NCBI RefSeq assembly: GCF_013393325.1 | Contig: NZ_QJRC01000089.1 | Span: forward strand, 1-64,000 | Direction of reading: 5' to 3' | Length of the DNA: 64,000 nucleotides | Source of the DNA: Pseudomonas hunanensis | Lineage (GTDB): Bacteria; Pseudomonadota; Gammaproteobacteria; Pseudomonadales; Pseudomonadaceae | Part shown: piece by piece, positions 54,586-63,939 of the stretch | Position numbering within the stretch: position 1 is the stretch's first letter | Layout of the letters: each line of letters starts with the position of its first letter | The notes under the pieces: generated by a model | Told to the model about the DNA's origin: nothing | Databases searched by the model: none | Seen by the model: only the letters and a program-made list of their open reading frames with translations | Program-made: the position numbers and the translations under genes

Positions 54586-55581
54586 TCAGGCCGCTGTGAT
54601 GCGTTGCTTGAAGGTGCGGCCAACGGCATGCACGCCGGGTTCGTAGCGTTTTTCCTCAATTGCGGCCAGGGCCAGTTCCAGCGCGGTGGCGGCAATCAGG
54701 CCATGCTGCTGGGCCATGGCATTGACCGGTAGCGGCAGGAAGTCGAGCAGTTGGTTGTCGCCAAAGGTGCCCAGTTGCAGCTGACGCGAATCGGCAGGGC
54801 GTGCCTGCAGGGTGTCGAACACCCCTTGCAGCAGCACATAGGAGGTGGTCACCAGGGCATCCGGCAAGCCACCCAGGTCTTCGATCAGCTGCTGCATCAG
54901 GCGTTGGCCGCACTCGCGGCTGAACGCTTCGCCCTGGTAGCGGCGCACTTCGCCGGCATAACCTTGCAGGGCTTCGTCGAAACCGCCTGCGCGCGCCTGG
55001 CTGACCGACAGCTCGGGGCGTGCGCCGATCAAGGCAATGCTGCGTGGGGCCGAATTGAGCAGGCTGGCGGCCAGTTGGCGGCTGGCATCGCGGTCATCGC
55101 TGATCACCGAGCAGAAGTGCGCAGGGTCCAGGCGGCGGTCGATGGCGATCACCGGCAGGCCTTTGTCCTGCAAGTCACGGTAGCTGTCATCTTCTGGCGG
55201 CAGGCAGCTGGCAACGAACAATGCATCGCATCGGCGCGCACGGAACAGCTGCTGCAGTTGGCGCTCGCTGTCGGGCTGGTCGTCGCTGCTGGCGATCAGC
55301 AACTGGTAGCCGCGGGCGCGGGCGCCTTGCTCCAGTTGCTTGGCAATGCGGGCGTAGCTGGGGTTCTCCAGATCCGGGAGAATGAAGCCCAGGGTGCGGG
55401 TATGCCGGCTGCGCAGCCCAGCAGCCTGCGGGTTGGGGGTGAAGCCGTGGGCTTCGACCACCGCGCGTACCCGCTCGACAGTACTGTTGCTGATGCGCTG
55501 CTGTTCAGCCTTGCCGTTGATGACGTAGCTGGCAGTGGTCACGGACACACCGGCCAGACGGGCGATATCGCTGAGTTTCAC
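54586..55581 (-). CDS. cra: Catabolite repressor/activator Cra (FruR), LacI family
   Basis: A 331-residue LacI-type regulator. The N-terminal helix-turn-helix is KLSDIARLAGVSVTTASYVINGKAEQQ with the hinge NPQAAGLRS; residues 60-331 form the effector-binding domain. In P. putida, Cra represses fruBKA and is released by fructose 1-phosphate. The start is GTG 55581, after AAGGA, since the product then begins (M)KLSDIARLAG as in homologues; the longer frame (to 55779) is unlikely. Its operator lies in the shared promoter region at 55739-55750. Confidence 0.95.
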   Translation of the reverse strand: MKLSDIARLAGVSVTTASYVINGKAEQQRISNSTVERVRAVVEAHGFTPNPQAAGLRSRHTRTLGFILPDLENPSYARIAKQLEQGARARGYQLLIASSDDQPDSERQLQQLFRARRCDALFVASCLPPEDDSYRDLQDKGLPVIAIDRRLDPAHFCSVISDDRDASRQLAASLLNSAPRSIALIGARPELSVSQARAGGFDEALQGYAGEVRRYQGEAFSRECGQRLMQQLIEDLGGLPDALVTTSYVLLQGVFDTLQARPADSRQLQLGTFGDNQLLDFLPLPVNAMAQQHGLIAATALELALAAIEEKRYEPGVHAVGRTFKQRITAA

Positions 55582-55738
55582 CGAATTTTCCTTGTTATTA
55601 CCGGGGCTGGCTGTAAGGCCGGACCGGGTAGTTTGACCCGGCACGGGCATCACGCGCAGACGACCATTGTCGCAATTGTCCGACAGGATGGGGCTTTTTA
55701 CCGGGCAGATTATCGAGTAACGTGGCCGCCTGGTCAGG

Positions 55739-55750
55739 TTAAACGTTTCA
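55739..55750. promoter_or_regulatory. Cra operator in the fruB promoter region
   Basis: TTAAACGTTTCA, the exact sequence I recall for the Cra operator of the P. putida fruB promoter, 116 bases upstream of the fruB start and between the divergent cra and fruBKA units. Confidence 0.93.
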
Positions 55751-55865
55751 GCTGCCGAATTTTCTGCCTCGGCTGCCATCCGTGCAAGGCTGCGGAACTG
55801 GCCCTTTATGTGAATTTCACAACAATACTCCAGTACCCGAACGGGAACTGCAAAAGGAGAAGGTC

Positions 55866-58718
55866 ATGCTCGAGCTCGCCAAGGAGCAGATAGCCATGGG
55901 CCAGACGGCCGCCGACAAGGCCGAGGCATTGAGCCTGCTGGCGGACCGGCTGGTCGGGGACGGCCTGGTCGCCGAGGGTTACCTGCAAGGGCTGCAAGCC
56001 CGCGAGGTGCAGGGCTCGACGTTCCTTGGCCAGGGCATCGCCATCCCCCATGGCACGCCGCAAACCCGTGATCTGGTGTATACCACCGGCGTGCGTCTGC
56101 TGCAGTTCCCCGAGGGTGTGGACTGGGGTGACGGGCAAATGGTCTACCTGGCCATCGGTATCGCCGCTCGCTCCGACGAACACCTGCGCCTGCTGCAGCT
56201 GCTCACCCGCGCCCTGGGCGAGACCGACCTGGCCGAAGCGCTGCGCCGGGCCAGTTCCGCCGAAGCGCTGCTCAAGCTGCTGCAGGGCGCACCACAGGCA
56301 CTGGCGCTGGATGCGCAGCTGGTTGGCCTGAACCTGCCGGCTGAAGACTTCGACGAACTGGCCTGGCGCGGTGCCCGCCTGTTGCAACGTGCCGATTGTG
56401 TCGACAGCGGCTTTGCCGCCGTATTGCAGCAAGCCGAGCCGCTGCCGCTGGGTGAGGGCCTTTGGTGGCTGCACAGCGAGCGTCAGGTACGTCAGCCGGG
56501 CCTGGCGTTCATCACCCCCCAGCAGCCGTTGCGCTATCGCGACCAACCGCTCAACGGTTTGTTCTGCCTGGCGAGCCTAGGCGCCGCTCACCAAGCCTTG
56601 CTCGAGCGCCTGTGCGAAGTGCTGATCGAAGGCCGTGGGCAGATGCTCTACCAGGCCACCAGCAGCCGCGCGGTACTGGAAGTGCTGGGCGGCGAAGCGC
56701 CGGCGGATTGGCCCAGCGCGCGTATTGTGCTGGCCAACCCTCATGGCCTGCATGCCCGCCCGGCCAAGGTGCTGGCACAGCTGGCCAAAGGCTTTGAAGG
56801 GGAAATCCGTGTGCGCCTGGTCGACAGCGCGCAGCCAGCGGTGTCGCTGAAGAGCTTGAGCAAGCTGCTGAGCCTGGGCGCCCGCCGTGGTCAGGTGCTG
56901 GAACTGGTCGCCGAGCCTGGCATCGCCGCCGATGCCTTGCCGGTGCTGCTGGCCGCTATCGAACAAGGCCTTGGCGAAGAGGTTGAACCGCTGCCGCAGA
57001 GCGTCACGCCCATGGCCGATCACTCACCCGAAGTGCTGCAGGCCCCAGCCGCCGGCAGCCGTATCCAGGGTGTGGGCGCAGCGCCCGGCATTGCCAGTGG
57101 CCCGGCGCATGTCTGTGTCGAGCGTGAGTTTGACTATCCGTTGCGTGGCGAATCCTGCGCCCAGGAGCGGCAGAAGCTGCGCGCAGCCATCGCCAGTGTG
57201 AACGGCGAACTGCAGGCGTTGGTGCTGCGCAGCGACAAGGCCATTGGCGAAATTTTCGTCACCCATCAGGAAATGCTTGCCGACCCGGCCCTGACCGACG
57301 ATATCGAACAGCGCCTGGCCCAGGGCGAAAGCGCTGCGGCCGCCTGGATGGCCGTGATCGAAGCCGCAGCCCGTCAGCAGGAGTCGTTGCACGATGCCCT
57401 GCTCGCTGAGCGCGCCGCCGACCTGCGCGACATTGGCCGCCGCGTGCTGGCGCAGCTGTGTGGTGTGCAGGCGCAGGTTGAACCCGAGCAACCCTATGTG
57501 TTGGTGATGACTGAAGTCGGCCCGTCCGATGTCGCCCGCCTGGACCCGAACCGGGTTGCCGGCATCGTCACCGCCCAAGGCGGTGCCACGGCCCACAGTG
57601 CCATCGTCGCCCGTGCATTGGGCATTCCGGCGGTGGTCGGCGCAGGTGCGTCGATTCTGCTGCTGGAGAGTGGCACGCCGCTGCTGCTCGATGGCCAGCG
57701 TGGAGTGGTCAGCGTGGCGCCGCCAGTGGATGAGTTGCAACAGGCGCTGGCCGAGCGCGACCTGCGTGAGCAGCGCCTGCAGGCTGCCTGGGCCAACCGC
57801 TTCGAGCCAGCCGTCACCCGTGATGGTCATGCCGTCGAGGTGTTCGCCAACATTGGCGACAGCAACGGCATCGCCAAGGTGGTGGAGCAGGGCGCCGAAG
57901 GCGTTGGCCTGCTGCGCACCGAACTGATTTTCATGGCCCACCCTCAAGCGCCGGACGTGGCCACCCAGGAGGCCGAGTACCGCCGTGTGCTTGATGGCCT
58001 GGGCGGGCGGCCACTGGTGGTGCGCACCCTCGATGTCGGTGGCGACAAGCCGCTGCCTTACTGGCCCATCGCCGCCGAGGAAAACCCGTTCCTTGGTGTA
58101 CGTGGCGTACGCCTGACGCTGCAGCGCCCGCAAATCATGGAAGACCAGTTGCGCGCCTTGCTACGGGCCGCCGACCAGCGACCGCTGCGCATCATGTTCC
58201 CGATGGTTGGCCAGGTGCACGAATGGCGCGAGGCTCGGGCCATGGTCGAGCGCCTGCGTGCAGAAATCCCGGTCGCCGACCTGCAACTGGGCATCATGGT
58301 CGAGGTGCCTTCGGCGGCCCTGCTGGCAGCGCAATTGGCGCGCGAAGTGGACTTCTTCAGCATCGGCACCAATGACCTGACCCAGTACACCTTGGCCATC
58401 GACCGTGGCCACCCCAGCCTCTCGGCCCAGGCCGACGGCCTGCACCCGGCAGTATTGACCCTGATCGACATGACGGTGCGTGCCGCCCATGCCCAAGGCA
58501 AGTGGGTGGGCGTGTGTGGCGAGCTGGCGGCCGACCCGCAGGCGGTCGCCGTGCTGCTGGGCCTGGACGTGGACGAGCTCAGTGTATCCGCGCGCAGCAT
58601 CGCCGAAGTCAAGGCACTGGTTCGCCAGGCCGATCACCAGACGGCCCGCGCCCTGGCGCGCGAAGCCTTGCAACAGGACAGCGCTGCGGCAGTTCGCGCG
58701 CTGGTGGAGCGTTACTGA
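55866..58718 (+). CDS. fruB: Fructose PTS fused protein FruB (EIIA-HPr-EI)
   Basis: A 950-residue fusion carrying the soluble phosphotransfer steps for fructose uptake. EIIA-Fru is at about 1-150 with active His62 (IPHGTP); HPr at about 283-370 with His296 (HGLHARPAK); enzyme I at about 400-950 with active His577 (GGATAHSAIVARALG) and the PEP-binding block GTNDLTQYTLAIDRGHPSLS. Phosphate passes from PEP to EI, HPr, EIIA and then to FruA. AAGGAGAAGG precedes the ATG. It ends at the base before fruK. Confidence 0.97.
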   Translation: MLELAKEQIAMGQTAADKAEALSLLADRLVGDGLVAEGYLQGLQAREVQGSTFLGQGIAIPHGTPQTRDLVYTTGVRLLQFPEGVDWGDGQMVYLAIGIAARSDEHLRLLQLLTRALGETDLAEALRRASSAEALLKLLQGAPQALALDAQLVGLNLPAEDFDELAWRGARLLQRADCVDSGFAAVLQQAEPLPLGEGLWWLHSERQVRQPGLAFITPQQPLRYRDQPLNGLFCLASLGAAHQALLERLCEVLIEGRGQMLYQATSSRAVLEVLGGEAPADWPSARIVLANPHGLHARPAKVLAQLAKGFEGEIRVRLVDSAQPAVSLKSLSKLLSLGARRGQVLELVAEPGIAADALPVLLAAIEQGLGEEVEPLPQSVTPMADHSPEVLQAPAAGSRIQGVGAAPGIASGPAHVCVEREFDYPLRGESCAQERQKLRAAIASVNGELQALVLRSDKAIGEIFVTHQEMLADPALTDDIEQRLAQGESAAAAWMAVIEAAARQQESLHDALLAERAADLRDIGRRVLAQLCGVQAQVEPEQPYVLVMTEVGPSDVARLDPNRVAGIVTAQGGATAHSAIVARALGIPAVVGAGASILLLESGTPLLLDGQRGVVSVAPPVDELQQALAERDLREQRLQAAWANRFEPAVTRDGHAVEVFANIGDSNGIAKVVEQGAEGVGLLRTELIFMAHPQAPDVATQEAEYRRVLDGLGGRPLVVRTLDVGGDKPLPYWPIAAEENPFLGVRGVRLTLQRPQIMEDQLRALLRAADQRPLRIMFPMVGQVHEWREARAMVERLRAEIPVADLQLGIMVEVPSAALLAAQLAREVDFFSIGTNDLTQYTLAIDRGHPSLSAQADGLHPAVLTLIDMTVRAAHAQGKWVGVCGELAADPQAVAVLLGLDVDELSVSARSIAEVKALVRQADHQTARALAREALQQDSAAAVRALVERY

Positions 58719-59666
58719 ATGGCCAAGATCCTCACCCTTACCCTGAACCCGGCGCTGGATATCACCGTCGGCCTGGACACCCTGCGCCCTGGGCAGGTCA
58801 ACCGTAGTCAAGCGCAGCAAAGTCACGCAGCGGGCAAGGGGCTGAACGTTGCCCAGGTACTGGCCGACCTGGGGCACAGCGTGACCGTCGGCGGTTTCCT
58901 CGGGCAGGACAACCTGCAGCCCTTCGAGGCGTTGATCGCCTGGCGCGGCTTTGCCGACTGTTTTGTCCGCGTGCCGGGCGAAACCCGTAGCAACATCAAG
59001 CTGGTCGAGGCCGATGGCCGCGTCACCGATATCAACGGCCAGGGCCCGGAGGTCGATGAGGCGGCACGCAGCGCCTTGCTGCGCAGGCTGCAGCAGGTCG
59101 CCCCAGGTCATGATGCGGTGGTGGTGGCCGGCAGCCTGCCGCGTGGGATCAGTGCCGACTGGTTCCGTCAGTTGCTCGAACAGCTGAAGGCGCAAGGCCT
59201 CAAGGTGGCCCTGGATAGCAGCGGTGAAGCCCTGCGTGCTGGCCTGCAGGCTGCGCCCTGGCTGGTGAAACCCAATACCGAGGAGCTGGGCGAGGTGCTT
59301 GGTCTGGCTGTGGATAATCCGGCGCAGCAGCGCGCTGCCGCCGAGCGCCTGCTGGCCGCTGGCGTTGAGCACGTGGTGGTCTCTGCAGGGGAGCAGGGCG
59401 TCAGCTGGTTCCGCCGCGATCTGGCCGTGCATGCCTGCCCGCCCAAGGTGCGGGTCGCCAGCACGGTGGGGGCGGGGGATTCGCTGGTGGCCGGCATGGT
59501 TCATGGCCTGCTGCAGGGCGAGGCCCCCGCGCAGACCTTGATTCGTGCCACTGCAATTGCCGCCCAGGCCGTCACCCAGGTTGGCTTCGGCATCCGTGAC
59601 CGCGAGCAACTGGAACGTCTGGAAGCCGCCGTGCAACTGACAGAACAACAAGAGGGTTGCCGATGA
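58719..59666 (+). CDS. fruK: 1-phosphofructokinase
   Basis: A 315-residue PfkB-family kinase that converts fructose 1-phosphate to fructose 1,6-bisphosphate. Present are TLTLNPALDITV at the start, the sugar-binding AAGKGLNVAQVLADLGHSV, KPNTEELGEVLG, and the catalytic Asp in STVGAGDSLVAGMVHGLL near residue 250. It starts right after the fruB stop and overlaps fruA by four bases. Its substrate is the Cra inducer. Confidence 0.96.
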   Translation: MAKILTLTLNPALDITVGLDTLRPGQVNRSQAQQSHAAGKGLNVAQVLADLGHSVTVGGFLGQDNLQPFEALIAWRGFADCFVRVPGETRSNIKLVEADGRVTDINGQGPEVDEAARSALLRRLQQVAPGHDAVVVAGSLPRGISADWFRQLLEQLKAQGLKVALDSSGEALRAGLQAAPWLVKPNTEELGEVLGLAVDNPAQQRAAAERLLAAGVEHVVVSAGEQGVSWFRRDLAVHACPPKVRVASTVGAGDSLVAGMVHGLLQGEAPAQTLIRATAIAAQAVTQVGFGIRDREQLERLEAAVQLTEQQEGCR

Positions 59667-61405
59667 ACATTGCCATTGTTACCGCCTGCCCCAACGGCCA
59701 GGTATCGAGTGTGCTGAGCGCGCGTCTGCTGGCTGCCGCTGCCCAGCGACGTGGTTGGAGCACCAGCGTCGAAGTGCTGGATGCCGAGCACCCTGAGCGG
59801 CAACTGAGCGCGGCACAGATTGCCGAGGCCGACTGGGTGCTGGTGGTCAGCACCGGCCCGGTGGACCTGGCCCGCTTCGTCGGCAAGCGCCTATACAAGA
59901 GTACGCCGTCCCAGGCCTTGGCTGATCGCGAGGGCTTCCTCGACGAAGCGGCCGCCAACGCCCAACTGCTGAGCGCATTGCCAGACACCCCGGCCGCAGC
60001 TGGCAGCGGCGCTGCTCGTATCGTTGCCGTCACTGCCTGCCCGACCGGCGTTGCGCACACCTTCATGGCTGCAGAAGCTTTGCAGCAAGCCGCACAGCAA
60101 CTGGGATACCAGCTCACCGTCGAGACCCAGGGCTCGGTCGGTGCGCGCAACCCGTTGTCCGCCGAAGCCATCGCTGCAGCAGACGTGGTGTTGCTGGCCG
60201 CCGACATCGAAGTACCCACCGCGCGTTTCGCCGGCAAGCGTATTTACCGCTGCGGCACCGGCATCGCCCTCAAGCAGGCCCGCGCCACGCTGGACAAAGC
60301 CTTGGCCGAAGCCAAGGTGGAAAACAGTGCAGAGGCTGCGGCGGCCAGCACGGCAGCCAAAGGCGAGAAGAGTGGGGTATACAAGCACCTGCTCACTGGC
60401 GTGTCGTTCATGCTGCCGATGGTGGTGGCCGGTGGCCTGCTGATTGCCCTGTCGTTCGTGTTCGGCATCGAGGCCTACAAACAGCCGGGCACCTTGCCGG
60501 CGGCGTTGATGCAGATTGGCGGCGAGGCTGCGTTCAAGCTGATGGTGCCTTTGCTGGCCGGTTACATCGCCTGGTCCATTGCCGACCGACCGGGGTTGGC
60601 CCCAGGCATGATCGGCGGTTTGCTGGCCAGCACCCTGGGGGCTGGTTTCATTGGTGGCATCGTCGCGGGTTTTCTTGCCGGTTACAGCGCCAAGGCAATT
60701 GCCCGTTGGGCGCGCTTGCCGAGCAGCCTGGAAGCGCTCAAGCCGATCTTGATCATTCCGCTGCTGGCCAGCCTGTTCACCGGCCTGGTGATGATCTACG
60801 TGGTTGGCCAGCCGGTAGCGGCGATGCTCGAAGGCCTTACGCACTTCCTCGACAGCATGGGCACCACCAATGCCATTCTGCTGGGGCTGTTGCTGGGCGG
60901 CATGATGTGCGTCGACCTTGGCGGGCCGATCAACAAGGCCGCCTATGCCTTCTCGGTGGGGCTGTTGGCTTCGTCGAGCTACGCGCCGATGGCGGCGACC
61001 ATGGCCGCTGGCATGGTGCCGCCGATCGGCCTGGGTATTGCCACCTTCCTGGCCCGGCGCAAGTTCGCCCAGAGCGAGCGTGAGGCGGGCAAGGCGGCAC
61101 TGGCGCTGGGCTTGTGCTTTATCTCCGAGGGGGCTATCCCGTTTGCCGCCAAGGACCCGCTGCGGGTGATCCCGGCCAGTATCGTCGGCGGTGCGCTGAC
61201 CGGTGCATTGTCGATGTACTTTGGCTGCAAGCTGATGGCACCGCATGGCGGCTTGTTCGTGCTGTTGATCCCCAATGCGATCAACCATGCGCTGCTGTAC
61301 TTGCTGGCGATCGTGGCGGGCAGCCTGTTGACGGCGGTGGTGTATGCGGTGATCAAGAAGAGCGAGCAGGTGGAGCTGGCGGTGGCGCCGGTTAAAAGTG
61401 CCTGA
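59663..61405 (+). CDS. fruA: Fructose PTS permease FruA (EIIB'-EIIB-EIIC)
   Basis: A 580-residue membrane permease. The N-terminal B' domain (1-100) begins IVTACPNGQVSSVLSA; the functional EIIB (about 118-220) has phospho-acceptor Cys126 (AVTACPTGVAHTF); EIIC fills about 240-570 with some ten transmembrane helices and the family blocks GGPINKAAYAFSVGLL and ISEGAIPFAAKDPLRVIP. It imports and phosphorylates fructose to fructose 1-phosphate. ATG 59663 overlaps the fruK stop. Confidence 0.96.
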   Translation: MNIAIVTACPNGQVSSVLSARLLAAAAQRRGWSTSVEVLDAEHPERQLSAAQIAEADWVLVVSTGPVDLARFVGKRLYKSTPSQALADREGFLDEAAANAQLLSALPDTPAAAGSGAARIVAVTACPTGVAHTFMAAEALQQAAQQLGYQLTVETQGSVGARNPLSAEAIAAADVVLLAADIEVPTARFAGKRIYRCGTGIALKQARATLDKALAEAKVENSAEAAAASTAAKGEKSGVYKHLLTGVSFMLPMVVAGGLLIALSFVFGIEAYKQPGTLPAALMQIGGEAAFKLMVPLLAGYIAWSIADRPGLAPGMIGGLLASTLGAGFIGGIVAGFLAGYSAKAIARWARLPSSLEALKPILIIPLLASLFTGLVMIYVVGQPVAAMLEGLTHFLDSMGTTNAILLGLLLGGMMCVDLGGPINKAAYAFSVGLLASSSYAPMAATMAAGMVPPIGLGIATFLARRKFAQSEREAGKAALALGLCFISEGAIPFAAKDPLRVIPASIVGGALTGALSMYFGCKLMAPHGGLFVLLIPNAINHALLYLLAIVAGSLLTAVVYAVIKKSEQVELAVAPVKSA

Positions 61406-61416
61406 GCTGACCCCGT

Positions 61417-61535
61417 CCTGTGGGAGCGGCCTTGTGTCGCGGAAGGGCTGTATGGCAGCCCCAGATTTCAGCTTCGCCGCATAGATTGTTGGGGCCGCTT
61501 TGCGGCCCTTTCGCGACACAAGGCCGCTCTCACTA
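61417..61535. repeat. Paired REP elements after fruA
   Basis: CCTGTGGGAGCGGCCTTGTG, GGGCTGTATGGCAGCCC, then GGGGCCGCTTTGCGGCCC and TTTCGCGACACAAGGCCGC. Two opposed REPs with imperfect outer parts, between convergent fruA and the DUF3820 gene. Confidence 0.83.
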
Positions 61536-61551
61536 AGCCCGATTTGACCTG

Positions 61552-61773
61552 TCAGCGCCCATGTTTCTTGCGTAACGGCACCAACAGATCACCCAGCCCG
61601 TTGTGGTCGATCTCATGCATCAACGCCAGTAACCCACCCAGTTCTCCCGCCGGGAAACCCTTGCGCGCGAACCACGCCAGGTAGTCCCCCGGCAGGTCGG
61701 CAATGATTCGCCCTTGGTACTTGCCGAACGGCATGCTGCGGGTCACCAGCAGTTCGAGGGTTTCCGGCTTCAT
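61552..61773 (-). CDS. DUF3820-family small protein
   Basis: A 73-residue protein with the DUF3820 core MPFGKYQGRIIADLPGDYLAWFARKGFP. Members are annotated as putative quorum-sensing-regulated virulence factors after a P. aeruginosa structure, without known activity. The fold resembles the nucleic-acid-binding helical group near exonuclease domains. A weak binding site precedes the ATG. Confidence 0.82.
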   Translation of the reverse strand: MKPETLELLVTRSMPFGKYQGRIIADLPGDYLAWFARKGFPAGELGGLLALMHEIDHNGLGDLLVPLRKKHGR

Positions 61774-61975
61774 CTACGGCGCACCTGGTTGTTCAAAAGC
61801 GCCGACCATACTGCAATCTGCACGAAGGCCCAAGCGGCAATCATGCAGAACGCCGTTGCCAGTCCGCGTCATTTGTTTCGTAACTATATGAATAATAAGC
61901 GGTTTTATTTATCTGGCAGCATGGCACGAACGCTGCACCTGTGTAGATGACTATCACCTGCCAAGGAGTTCGACC

Positions 61976-62452
61976 ATGAGCAACCCCAACAAAGACGTGA
62001 TTGACGTGCTCAACGACCTGATCGAGTACAGCAAGGATGGCGAGAAGGGCTTCAAGGCCTCGGCCGATGATGTGAAGAACGCCGAGCTGAAAGCGTTCTT
62101 CGTCCAGCGTGCCAGCGAGTGCGCCAACGCGGCCGGTGAACTGCAGAGCGAAGTGCGCCGCCTGGGCGGCGACCCGGAAACCTCCACCAGCATCAGCGGC
62201 GACCTGCACCGCGGCTGGGTCAACCTCAAGTCGATGGTTACTGGCAAGGACGAAGAAGCGGTGCTGAACGAAGTGGAGCGCGGTGAAGACCACGCCCTCA
62301 AAGCCTACAAGGAAGCCCGCGAAAAACTGGTGAAGCTGGGCCGCACTGCCAGCGACACGACCTACAGCCTGGTGGAAAAACAGCTGCAAGGCGTGCAGCG
62401 CAACCATGACCAGGTCAAAGCCCTGCGCGACTCCGCCCGCGCCCGTTCCTAA
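61976..62452 (+). CDS. PA2169/DUF2383-family four-helix-bundle protein
   Basis: A 158-residue ferritin-like helical protein, MSNPNKDVIDVLNDLIEYSKDGEKGFK..., matching the PA2169 family. It has AAGGAG seven bases upstream and a 200-base promoter region with an AT-rich stretch at 61876-61912. Homologues are stress-related in pseudomonads, but the role is not established. Its stop overlaps the stop of the convergent diguanylate cyclase gene by four bases. Confidence 0.88.
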   Translation: MSNPNKDVIDVLNDLIEYSKDGEKGFKASADDVKNAELKAFFVQRASECANAAGELQSEVRRLGGDPETSTSISGDLHRGWVNLKSMVTGKDEEAVLNEVERGEDHALKAYKEAREKLVKLGRTASDTTYSLVEKQLQGVQRNHDQVKALRDSARARS

Positions 62453-63939
62453 TCGGCCGGGCTCTCTACCCGGTTGCGGCCTTTGGCTTTGGCCCGGTAG
62501 AGCGCTTCATCCGCGGCACCCAGCACCCTGCTCAGGTCATGCTGGGTGCCGGACAGGCCGATGCCAATGCTCACCGTAACCGCGTGGGCATCATCGGCAA
62601 ACGGCGCCAGCGCCTCGACGCTCGCACGGATGCGTTCAGCCAGCAGCTGCGCACCGGCCAGGTCGGTTTCTGGCAGCACTACCTGAAACTCCTCCCCTCC
62701 ATAGCGCGCAGCCAGGTCCGCCGGGCGACGGATACAAGCCTCGATAGTCTTTGCCACTTCGCGCAGGGCGTGGTCGCCACCGGCGTGGCCATGGCGTTGG
62801 TTGAATGCCTTGAAATGGTCCACATCGACCATCAGCACCGCCAGTGGCTTGCGGTTACGTTGGGCGCGCGCCCATTCCTGGCGCAACACCAGATCCAGTC
62901 GGCGGCGGTTGGCCAGGCCCGTCAGGCTGTCAGTGGCCGCCAGCGTGGCCAAGCCTTCTTCGGCTTCGTGGCGGCGGCGCAATTCACGACCCAGCAGCAG
63001 CGTCAGCCAGAGAATGCCGACGCACAGCACCCCGGTGGCGACGCTGACCAGAATCGCGGTGCGGCGCCAGGATTCAAACACCTCGTCGGCCGAGTGCACC
63101 ACCAACACGATCAGGGGCAATTGCGCGACACGGGCGAAGGTATACATGCGCGGTTTGCCGCTGCCGCCGGAGCGGGCGGTGAAGCTGCCGCTGCGTTCAC
63201 TGAGGATGCGCTTGAAGTTGGGCCGTTCGGCGTAGTTGCTGCCGATCAGCGGGTCGTGCACGCGGGAGGGCTGGCGGGCGAGCAACTGCCCGTCGGTATT
63301 GAACAGGTTGATGCTGCTGTCATCCCCGATGTCCAGGCGCTGGAACAGTTCACTGAAGTACGACAGGCGCAGCGCACCCGCCGCCAACCCGGCGAACTCG
63401 CCATTGGGGCCGGAGATACGCCGGCTGAAACTGATGCACCAGTCCAGGTCGCCGAGCTTGGCCTTGAACGGCGGGCCTACCAGCAGGCCGAGGTTGGCAT
63501 TGTGCTGGTGAGCCTTGAACACCCCGGTGTCGCCGAAGTTGGCCTTGCGCGGCACGCTGCTGGTGGAATCGCCGACGACGTTGCCTTGTTTGTCCAGCCA
63601 CAGCACGTCACCGCGCTTGCGGTCGACGAACGCTTCATTGAACAGCAGGCGCTGGCGCAGTGGGCCAGGAGTTTGCGCCAGCTCCTTGCGCCCGACGGCC
63701 CAGATCAGGCCTTGCAGCGACTGGTCGTACAGTTCGGCGTTGCGCAGGATGTCGCTTTCGATCAGCTGGACGATGTTGTTCGACGCGCGCACCGCCGACA
63801 GCTCGACGCTGTCGCGCTCGCGGGCCAGCAGGTAGCTGACGATAGCCACGATGGCGAGCACGGCAAGGCAACTGCCCAGGTTGAGGATCAGTTCGGGGTG
63901 CGACCTGTAGACTGGGAAACGCGGGGATTGGGTGGGCAT
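62449..63939 (-). CDS. Membrane-bound diguanylate cyclase with periplasmic Cache-type sensor
   Basis: A 496-residue protein. A transmembrane helix is at about 20-40, a periplasmic double-Cache-like sensor at about 45-290, a second helix at about 295-318, and a GGDEF domain at about 335-496. The active site reads GGEEF (RYGGEEFQVVLPE), a functional variant, and an RxxD inhibitory site (RPAD) lies at the proper distance before it, so product inhibition by c-di-GMP is expected. It makes c-di-GMP from two GTP. Confidence 0.94.
   Translation of the reverse strand: MPTQSPRFPVYRSHPELILNLGSCLAVLAIVAIVSYLLARERDSVELSAVRASNNIVQLIESDILRNAELYDQSLQGLIWAVGRKELAQTPGPLRQRLLFNEAFVDRKRGDVLWLDKQGNVVGDSTSSVPRKANFGDTGVFKAHQHNANLGLLVGPPFKAKLGDLDWCISFSRRISGPNGEFAGLAAGALRLSYFSELFQRLDIGDDSSINLFNTDGQLLARQPSRVHDPLIGSNYAERPNFKRILSERSGSFTARSGGSGKPRMYTFARVAQLPLIVLVVHSADEVFESWRRTAILVSVATGVLCVGILWLTLLLGRELRRRHEAEEGLATLAATDSLTGLANRRRLDLVLRQEWARAQRNRKPLAVLMVDVDHFKAFNQRHGHAGGDHALREVAKTIEACIRRPADLAARYGGEEFQVVLPETDLAGAQLLAERIRASVEALAPFADDAHAVTVSIGIGLSGTQHDLSRVLGAADEALYRAKAKGRNRVESPAD

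Noticed and set aside
61417..61535. Repeat cluster considered as a CRISPR array
   Set aside because: The repeats are inverted REP palindromes without regular spacers; no cas gene is in the window.
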